From positions 1-12,210 of the forward strand of contig CAMCFM010000074.1 of assembly GCA_945874095.1 (NCBI GenBank): a DNA stretch of 12,210 nucleotides. The letters are read 5' to 3'. Below the pieces are notes generated by a model. That model was not told where the DNA came from, did no database searches, and was given only the letters and a program-made list of their open reading frames with translations. The translations under genes and the position numbers were made by a program. The stretch's first letter is position 1, and every line of letters starts with the position of its first letter. The stretch is from Candidatus Kuenenia stuttgartensis (GTDB lineage: Bacteria; Planctomycetota; Planctomycetia; Isosphaerales; Isosphaeraceae). Shown piece by piece: positions 7,800 through 12,210 of this stretch.

Positions 7800-8210
7800 A
7801 TGGGTTACTGGGGCGTGAAGAGCTACGAGAACGACTTGGCGCACGATGCGCTTGACGCAGGCTTTGACCGTGTTCACGAAGACCGGTACGAAGAACTTAT
7901 GGATGATCGTAACCCCTTGCCATACGAGAAGGTGCACGAACAGTTGGCGAATGAAGAAACATTGAAAGAGTCGCTGGCTGCGCTTGATGAGATGGTTGAA
8001 GGGGTGGCACAGGAGCTCGATGATGAGTCGAAACTGGCATGGGCGGGTGTGGTGATCCGGCATGTGGAATGCAGGATGGACTTGCCCAGAGAGATGCTGG
8101 AAGCGACTATTACGATCCTTGAGAACGAGGATCTCGACTGGCCCAGGCCGACTGAACGCAAAATACGCCTGGAAAAAGAGTTGGCGCTGCTTCGAAAACG
8201 GCTTGCCTGA
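7800..8210 (+). CDS. Small acidic protein of unknown function (MGYWG N-terminus)
   Basis: The protein has 136 residues and is rich in Asp and Glu. It has no signal peptide or membrane segment and is predicted largely helical. The start is well set by GAGGAG at 7785-7790, 9 nt before the ATG, one of the clearest Shine-Dalgarno sequences here. The N-terminus MGYWGVKSYENDLAHDALD recalls the MGxWG...ND.A.D pattern of DUF4259-like proteins, often small partners of unknown role, but the match is short and I do not assign it. Residues about 55-105 (NEETLKESLAALDEMVEG, then WAGVVIRHVECRMDLP) form amphipathic helices, and the C-terminus is a charged helix with spaced leucines (KIRLEKELALLRKRLA). It follows the DUF4188 gene by 66 bp and may be the last gene of a three-gene transcript, although its own strong ribosome site would allow independent expression. 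Confidence 0.7.
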   Translation: MGYWGVKSYENDLAHDALDAGFDRVHEDRYEELMDDRNPLPYEKVHEQLANEETLKESLAALDEMVEGVAQELDDESKLAWAGVVIRHVECRMDLPREMLEATITILENEDLDWPRPTERKIRLEKELALLRKRLA

Positions 8211-8237
8211 GGTGAGCCAGTCGGTTACGAGGCGATT

Positions 8238-8272
8238 GGTTTCGGTTGATTGGCTTAAAGCCCAAACCTTTT
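8238..8272 (+). terminator. Weak candidate terminator after the small acidic gene
   Basis: GGTTT (8238-8242) can pair with AAACC (8264-8268), with an inner GGC/GCC pairing around TTAAA, and TTTT follows at 8269-8272. The stem is interrupted, so the call is tentative. Confidence 0.25.
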
Positions 8273-8335
8273 CACAAATTCGATTTGGCACATATCGGAT
8301 TCCGGGGTGGTCCATAAAACATTTTTTGAATTGGG

Positions 8336-8557
8336 TTTAAGCACCAACGGTGCGACCCATATCAGCCAAGGCCAGCGGACTTGGTGGTGAGAATGAAAAA
8401 GAAAAAGTAATACCTGATTCCCTCCACCGCCCAGACCCAAGACCAGAAGGTCCTGAGTCCGTGCGGTGGAGGGATGGTAAGCAATTAGTTCTTAGTGTCT
8501 TACGAATACCTTGGGCGTTGCCCAAGGCTGGTATGGGTCGGGCCTTTGGCCCTAAAA
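8336..8557. repeat. 222-bp mirror-symmetric element with double-hairpin ends (REPIN/MITE-like)
   Basis: The terminal 32 nt (8336-8367 and 8526-8557) are inverted copies with 25 of 32 identical bases. Each end contains hairpin 1 (8341-8353, GCACC-AAC-GGTGC; 8540-8552, GGGCC-TTT-GGCCC), a 12-nt linker GACCCATAYCAG, and hairpin 2 (8366-8384, one mismatch; 8509-8527, perfect 8-bp stem CCTTGGGC/GCCCAAGG). Where the ends differ in the stems, most changes are compensated on the other side. A perfect inner inverted repeat (CCCTCCACCGC at 8420-8430, GCGGTGGAGGG at 8463-8473) sits in the middle. All pairs are equidistant from the centre at 8446.5, and both intervening arms are 52 nt. No transposase is encoded. 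It resembles paired REP units (REPINs) or a MITE; mobility is inferred. Confidence 0.7.
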
Positions 8558-8576
8558 CTTGTGTCGATGAATCACC

Positions 8577-8609
8577 AAAAATAAATCAGGGAGAGCGAAT
8601 GCTCTCCCT
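8577..8609 (-). terminator. Intrinsic terminator of the Gly-rich protein gene
   Basis: On the minus strand a perfect 9-bp stem (AGGGAGAGC at 8588-8596, GCTCTCCCT at 8601-8609) with the 4-nt loop ATTC is followed by GATTTATTTTT. It lies 34 bp past the stop codon at 8644 and 19 bp from the edge of the palindromic repeat element. Confidence 0.8.
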
Positions 8610-8643
8610 TGATGGATTCATTTCGATAAATCGCGTTGACGAA

Positions 8644-9861
8644 TCAGTCGACTGCTGGAGCAGCAGGCTGACCACCACGACCGCCTCGGCCGCCGCCGGG
8701 TCCACCAGGACCACCTTGCATGGTTGTCATGATCGAATCGATGTCGAATTCCTCGCCAGACATCTTCTTGAAGGCTTCTTCCTGACGCTTGGTCAAAACC
8801 CTCATGATGGCAGCTTCCATCTTGTCGCGAACTTTGTTCGAATCATCACGCATTTTCTCCATACCCTTACGCATATCTTCCATGCGTTTGGTACGTTCTT
8901 CCTGCGTCATGTTGCCAAATCCGCCTGGACCGCCTCGACCACCACCGCCTGGACCACCGGGCGCCTGTGCACCGCCGTTATTATTGTCACCTGGCTGAGC
9001 TTGGGCTTGCTGGCCACCGCGGCCGCCACGACCACCACCTCCACCGCCACCGGGGGCTCCACCTTGCGGTTGTCCTCCACCACCAGGACCACCTCCACCG
9101 CCTGGACCTCCACGACCCATGCCAAACATTTGGCCCATTTGGCCACGAAGTTGCTGCTGGGCTTCCTGAGATTGAGCTTTGACCTGAACCAGTTTGGTCT
9201 TCTGTGGAGGCGTAATGTTCAGCTTCTTTGCAATATCTTCACGCTCAATAATCGCCATCGGGCCTTCCACTTGAAGACCAATTTCTGCCAGCCGTTTCTT
9301 CTGGGCAGCCGTCAGAATTTTGTTGATGCCCGCTTCGGCGTCTTTCGCCATCTGCTCACCCATCTGACGCATGGCCGTGAAGTCCATCCCACCGCCAGGA
9401 CCACCTCGGCCGCCACCCTGCTGACCAGCCTGGCCTTGTTGGCCACCCTGCTTTTGCTGGGCCTGGTTCCGCATATCTTCAAACATCTTCTGACGCTTTT
9501 CGTTTTGCTCTTCGTCAGCCTTCTTGAGCTTCTCTTTCTGCTCAGCCGTCAGTTTGATCTCTTTCTGAACCGCTTCGCTGCGGATCAGCATGGCAGGTGA
9601 TGTTGCCAAACGGCCCATCATCCCGCCGCCGCCCATCATTCCACGCATCCCACCCATCATTCCACCTGGTCCGCCGCCGCCGGGACCACCACGACCGGCA
9701 CCGCCTGGACCACCGGTACCACCAGGAGCGGTTTGGCCCTGAGCTGGAGTTGTGTCACTTCCAGCTGATTTTTTGGCAGCCGCGCCGTTACGTTGAGCCA
9801 TAGCGGATTGGGACATCAACGTCCCGGCAGCCAACATACAAACCAGTGCTGAGCGTTTCAT
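8644..9861 (-). CDS. Secreted Gly-rich protein with LTxxQ motifs
   Basis: The protein has 405 residues and a Sec signal peptide cleaved probably after Ala22 (SAMA|Q). The start is fixed by AAGGGG at 9870-9875, 8 nt before the ATG. Mature parts alternate between low-complexity glycine/proline/glutamine segments (about 40-85, 135-158, 245-315, 385-402; GGPGG and GGRGG repeats) and charged helical segments. The helical parts carry LTxxQ-type motifs: LTAEQ (104), LTAAQ (183), ITPPQ (216) and LTKRQ (356). LTxxQ is the hallmark of the CpxP/Spy periplasmic chaperone family, and the block from 183 to about 235 (ILTAAQKKRLAEIGLQVEG, then KLNITPPQ) follows a pattern I associate with planctomycete secreted proteins. 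A periplasmic or envelope role is likely; chaperone or metal-related activity is only inference. A terminator follows closely, so it is probably monocistronic. Confidence 0.8.
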   Translation of the reverse strand: MKRSALVCMLAAGTLMSQSAMAQRNGAAAKKSAGSDTTPAQGQTAPGGTGGPGGAGRGGPGGGGPGGMMGGMRGMMGGGGMMGRLATSPAMLIRSEAVQKEIKLTAEQKEKLKKADEEQNEKRQKMFEDMRNQAQQKQGGQQGQAGQQGGGRGGPGGGMDFTAMRQMGEQMAKDAEAGINKILTAAQKKRLAEIGLQVEGPMAIIEREDIAKKLNITPPQKTKLVQVKAQSQEAQQQLRGQMGQMFGMGRGGPGGGGGPGGGGQPQGGAPGGGGGGGRGGRGGQQAQAQPGDNNNGGAQAPGGPGGGGRGGPGGFGNMTQEERTKRMEDMRKGMEKMRDDSNKVRDKMEAAIMRVLTKRQEEAFKKMSGEEFDIDSIMTTMQGGPGGPGGGRGGRGGQPAAPAVD

Positions 9862-10169
9862 TGCCGAAACCCCTTCAGATTGTTATACCGTGATCGTTGA
9901 TTCAGAAAGATGGGTCGATGACTCGTACAAGGATAAAGGATGTGCAACTTCATGACCCTCTCAGATAGGATCAATACATTGACAAACCTATAGCCATATC
10001 TACTGTTAGCGACAATTTTATCTGAAGCGGCCCGATTTCTCCAATAATTTTGTGAAATATTCTTATTGTTTAAAAAGAACCTAGACCAGCGGCTTCATCA
10101 AGCGGAAGTCTTTATTTTACAGACTCTTATGCCACAGATCCGGATTCAGGCCCGAATCCGGCTTACGTC
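9862..10169. other. Intergenic region between two minus-strand genes
   Basis: These 308 bp are AT-rich in the middle (9960-10080) and contain no coding sequence I can support. The region should hold the promoter of the Gly-rich protein gene on the minus strand, but no -35/-10 pair there is convincing. The only fixed signal is that gene's AAGGGG ribosome site at 9870-9875. A hairpin at 10140-10161 lies near the left end of the upstream gene. Confidence 0.6.
10140..10161 (-). terminator. Hairpin downstream of the Ig-domain membrane protein gene
   Basis: CCGGATTC (10140-10147) and GAATCCGG (10154-10161) form a perfect 8-bp stem with a 6-nt loop just 8 bp past the stop codon at 10170. No immediate T-run follows on the minus strand, so it may be a factor-dependent terminator or an RNA-stabilising hairpin. 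Confidence 0.35.
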
Positions 10170-10913
10170 TTACATCCAGATCCATGCCAAAATAGCGCAA
10201 GTTGCGATCAGGCTGACCAGCCAGGTACCAAGCCGATAGAGCCGAAATCGGCCGGAGTTTTTGGGAGTTGAACCCGGATCAGAGGTCACGTGGATCGACT
10301 CCATCCTGTCAATCACCCCAACGCCTGCAAGGTGGCCGAACCAGATCAAGGCAAGTCCAAACCCTTGAGAGACCCAGGCTTGCATCGGCATTCCGGCAAA
10401 CTTTTCGAGAGGTTCCAAAGGCTCTCCGTCCGGCCCCTTTTTCACTGGATTCCAAACTGGAAGTTGGGTCACGGCTCCTGCAACACTTCGACCGTCCGTC
10501 ACTTGAATGGTGAGCGGAATGGTTTCTGGAGATTCACCGTTGATCGCACCCGTCAATCGTCCCGCTTTTTCATCAAAAATCAAACCGTCCGGTAAAGCGT
10601 CCTGAATCGACCACTGTAGCGGAGCTGACGATTCGCCTCTGACGGAAAACGTGAACTGATAGGGTCTTCCAGCAATCGCTTCAGGCAAAATCTCAGGCAC
10701 TTCCAAGAGCAGGCTTGGTGCTTTTTTAGTGGCTTCGGCCGAGCCTGGGGTGGCCATATCTGCCTTTGGGATCAAGGCCATGATGACCATGGTCAGGAGC
10801 AGGATGAACAGGAGTGCTCCAGTCAGTTTCGTGACAACCACAGCAACGAACGAATCTTCGCCTGATCCGCCCAATTCCTGATGGAAACCGCCACCTCGCC
10901 TTGATCGACGCAT
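10170..10913 (-). CDS. Membrane protein with putative Ig-fold (He_PIG-like) domain
   Basis: The protein has 247 residues and no cleavable signal. An Arg-rich N-terminus (MRRSRRGGG) is followed by a long hydrophobic helix at about 24-48. Residues about 72-150 have the hallmark of putative Ig domains of the He_PIG/cadherin-like type: AGRPYQFTFSV, WSIQDALPDGLIFDEKAG, RLTGAI and IPLTIQVTDGRS. Two further hydrophobic stretches follow at about 180-198 and 226-246. With the N-terminus inside, the Ig domain would face the periplasm and the loop between the last two helices the cytoplasm. The EDSF...GALLFILLLTM segment recalls the first helix of planctomycete membrane proteins found near biopolymer-transport-type genes, but that likeness is from memory. 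A GGAG lies 11 nt before the ATG. The gene is divergent from the DUF1080 gene and shares its upstream region. The function is unknown. Confidence 0.7.
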   Translation of the reverse strand: MRRSRRGGGFHQELGGSGEDSFVAVVVTKLTGALLFILLLTMVIMALIPKADMATPGSAEATKKAPSLLLEVPEILPEAIAGRPYQFTFSVRGESSAPLQWSIQDALPDGLIFDEKAGRLTGAINGESPETIPLTIQVTDGRSVAGAVTQLPVWNPVKKGPDGEPLEPLEKFAGMPMQAWVSQGFGLALIWFGHLAGVGVIDRMESIHVTSDPGSTPKNSGRFRLYRLGTWLVSLIATCAILAWIWM

Positions 10914-11079
10914 GGGTCACTCTTCTCCAAACTGGACCAAGGGTGTTGACAAGGCCCAGTCTACGACTGACGATGATCGTGAACGGATATCATCCCAACT
11001 CTCTCATGGGAACAGGGACGGAAACCGTTCGCAACCAGAAATCCACATCACCAACCTACACATAATCAGGTTATCGACC

Positions 11080-11853
11080 ATGACGACCATCCGGTTGACG
11101 CGATCTCAACGAATTTTCGGGATATTCGTATCCAGCAGCCTATGCACGCTTTCCGGTTTACATGCCCAATCTCCTGTCAATGAAGCGACTTACGCCCACA
11201 TTGATGGTCTTGAGCTGAAGCAACCTGCTGATAAGGTGGACTACCCATCGACCCCTGCACCCGCCAACGCAACCGTAATTTTTGATGGAAAATCGACAGA
11301 CGGGTTCACAAAAAACGACCGCAAGTCGCCGATCGACTGGAAACTGACGGATGGTCATGCTTTACAAGTGACCAAGGGAGGGGTCATTTCAAAGGCCCTG
11401 ATCTCAGAGCCAGTCCATCTGCATGTCGAATTTCGGGTGCCTTACATGCCCAAATCCAAAGGCCAGGGCCGTGGCAACAGCGGGGTTTATCTGCAAGGCC
11501 GATATGAAGTGCAAGTTCTTGACAGTTATGGGCTTGACAGCCAAGACAACGACTGTGGAGGCATCTACAAAGTCGCCAAACCGCTGGTCAATGCCTGCAA
11601 AGCGCCGACTGTCTGGCAAGCCTACGACATTGAGTTCACACCTCCTGTTTTTGAGAATGGCAAGAAAGTTGAACCAGCTCATATCACTGTTCGCCAGAAC
11701 GGCCAATTGATCCATAAAGACGTGCTGATCAAAATTGATAACACCGTCTCAGGCATGGGTGGAGACCCATCCACACCTGGCCCTTTGCACCTTCAGGATC
11801 ACGGCAACCCTGTGGAATTCAGGAACATCTGGATGGTTCCATTGAAGAAGTGA
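11080..11853 (+). CDS. Secreted DUF1080 protein (3-keto-disaccharide hydrolase family)
   Basis: I start this gene at the ATG at 11080 (257 residues). The frame stays open back to 10912, but only the later start gives an N-terminal signal peptide (MTTIRLTRSQRIFGIF..., cleavage after Ala29, LHA|Q), and the longer version would overlap the divergent neighbour. The body is the DUF1080 concanavalin-like beta-sandwich: ATVIFDGKSTDGF near the start, NSGVYLQGRYEVQVLDSYG (Asn133 to about Gly151), CGGIYKVAKPLVNACKAP, WQAYDIEFTPPVF, and the closing HLQDHGNPVEFRNIWMVPL (237 onward). The family is very expanded in planctomycetes, and some members hydrolyse 3-keto-glycosides; whether this one is catalytic is not clear. 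It is expected in the periplasm or outside the cell. The ribosome site is weak (CAGG at 11067). A hairpin follows the stop at 11887-11929. Confidence 0.85.
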   Translation: MTTIRLTRSQRIFGIFVSSSLCTLSGLHAQSPVNEATYAHIDGLELKQPADKVDYPSTPAPANATVIFDGKSTDGFTKNDRKSPIDWKLTDGHALQVTKGGVISKALISEPVHLHVEFRVPYMPKSKGQGRGNSGVYLQGRYEVQVLDSYGLDSQDNDCGGIYKVAKPLVNACKAPTVWQAYDIEFTPPVFENGKKVEPAHITVRQNGQLIHKDVLIKIDNTVSGMGGDPSTPGPLHLQDHGNPVEFRNIWMVPLKK

Positions 11854-12210
11854 CAATCGTCGTAAAGTGAATGAAATCAATGCAGTGGGGCGTTCAAGAA
11901 TTGTTTCAACCGGAACTTCTTGATGCCCCCTCTGATTCTGAAGGGACTAATAATTAGGCTCATGTCGGATTCCGGGGTGACGGCATTGAGAGTGTTCGTG
12001 TAATTATACTATTTGATCGATCGGTTCTGATTCCGAATTCATAACATAAAACTAGCACGTCCTATACCCCTCTCATTCTGAAATCTGGAGTTTAGTCTGA
12101 GATTTGGAGCGGAGCCCAACGGCGATTCATAATCCTTAAATCGACAACATGTTATGTAGGCCATGTCCCCTGACATGGCGGGATTTGGCTTTAATTTCAG
12201 AACGACGCAA
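11854..12210. other. Gene-free right edge with short repeats and hairpins
   Basis: No credible coding sequence is visible in these 357 bp. Besides the hairpin at 11887-11929 the region holds an 8-bp perfect stem GCCATGTC-CCCT-GACATGGC (12160-12179). It also has a near-identical pair CCCCTCTSATTCTGAA (11927-11942 and 12067-12082, one mismatch) and a short direct repeat CTGARATYTGGAG (12078-12090 and 12097-12109). A 19-nt sequence at 11961-11979 recurs with one mismatch at 8291-8309. Decayed mobile DNA is possible but not shown. Confidence 0.5.
11887..11929 (+). terminator. Hairpin after the DUF1080 gene, possible terminator
   Basis: GGGGC plus TCAAGAA (11887-11891 and 11894-11900) pair with TTCTTGA plus GCCCC (11917-11923 and 11925-11929), making a 12-bp stem with one small internal asymmetry and a 16-nt loop. 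It lies 33 bp after the stop codon. The following CTCTGATTCTG is only modestly T-rich. Confidence 0.45.

Noticed and set aside
8350..9600. Long + strand open frame (416 codons) opposite the Gly-rich gene
   Set aside because: Its Thr/Ala/His-rich low-complexity translation is what the complement of GGN/CCN-rich coding DNA yields. It runs through the palindromic repeat and the (-) terminator, and the (-) strand gene has a signal peptide and ribosome site.
8644..9861. Collagen-like or silk-like structural protein from the GGPGG repeats
   Set aside because: The repeats lack a regular Gly-X-Y register and are broken up by helical LTxxQ blocks.
9979..10007. TTGACA at 9979-9984 on the + strand as a promoter
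   Set aside because: No acceptable -10 lies 16-18 bp downstream, and no + strand gene starts within 1 kb.
10946..10974. TTGACA at 10946-10951 as the DUF1080 promoter
   Set aside because: The hexamer is perfect and correctly oriented, but the best -10 at 17 bp (GACGAT) matches only three of six bases, so I leave it unannotated.
10912..11079. N-terminal extension of the DUF1080 protein to the ATG at 10912
   Set aside because: The extra 56 residues are polar and would bury the signal peptide, and the start overlaps the start codon of the divergent gene.

Overview
The window looks like chromosomal DNA of a planctomycete. The signs are a DUF1080 (3-keto-disaccharide hydrolase) secreted protein, a secreted GGPGG-rich protein with LTxxQ motifs, a membrane protein carrying a putative Ig (He_PIG-like) domain, several genes with weak or absent Shine-Dalgarno sequences, and moderate GC content. 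A relative of Planctopirus, Rubinisphaera or Schlesneria would fit, but the genus is only a guess. I see no phage genes, recognisable transposase, CRISPR array or rRNA.

Layout from left to right. 1-906 (+) is the C-terminal part of a protein best read as an M48-type metallopeptidase; its catalytic domain lies outside the window. A good intrinsic terminator follows at 986-1025. 1138-2994 (+) is an alpha/beta-hydrolase lipoprotein that starts at TTG. It converges, with only 9 bp between the stop codons, on 3004-6021 (-), a 1005-residue secreted M1-type metallopeptidase whose C-terminal third looks like an Omp85-like outer-membrane beta-barrel. A tRNA with a CAU anticodon lies just upstream of that gene on the same strand and has a plausible sigma-70-type promoter.

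6374-8210 (+) holds three co-oriented genes: an inositol-monophosphatase-family phosphatase, a DUF4188 (dimeric alpha/beta-barrel, monooxygenase-like) protein, and a small acidic protein of unknown function. The gap after them (8211-8643) contains a 222-bp mirror-symmetric repeat element at 8336-8557. Each end of it carries two hairpins whose stems differ between the two ends by compensating base changes. Next to it is the terminator of the (-) strand Gly-rich, LTxxQ-containing secreted protein (8644-9861).

10170-10913 (-) is a three-helix membrane protein with a putative Ig-fold domain. It is divergent from a secreted DUF1080 protein (11080-11853, +). The last 357 bp contain hairpins and short repeats but no gene I can support.

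Functionally the window is dominated by cell-envelope and exported proteins: a lipoprotein hydrolase, an outer-membrane-anchored peptidase candidate, a periplasmic Gly-rich protein, an Ig-domain membrane protein and a secreted sugar-active protein. I see no single operon that joins them into one pathway. The two observations most worth following up are the peptidase-barrel fusion and the covarying double-hairpin repeat element.
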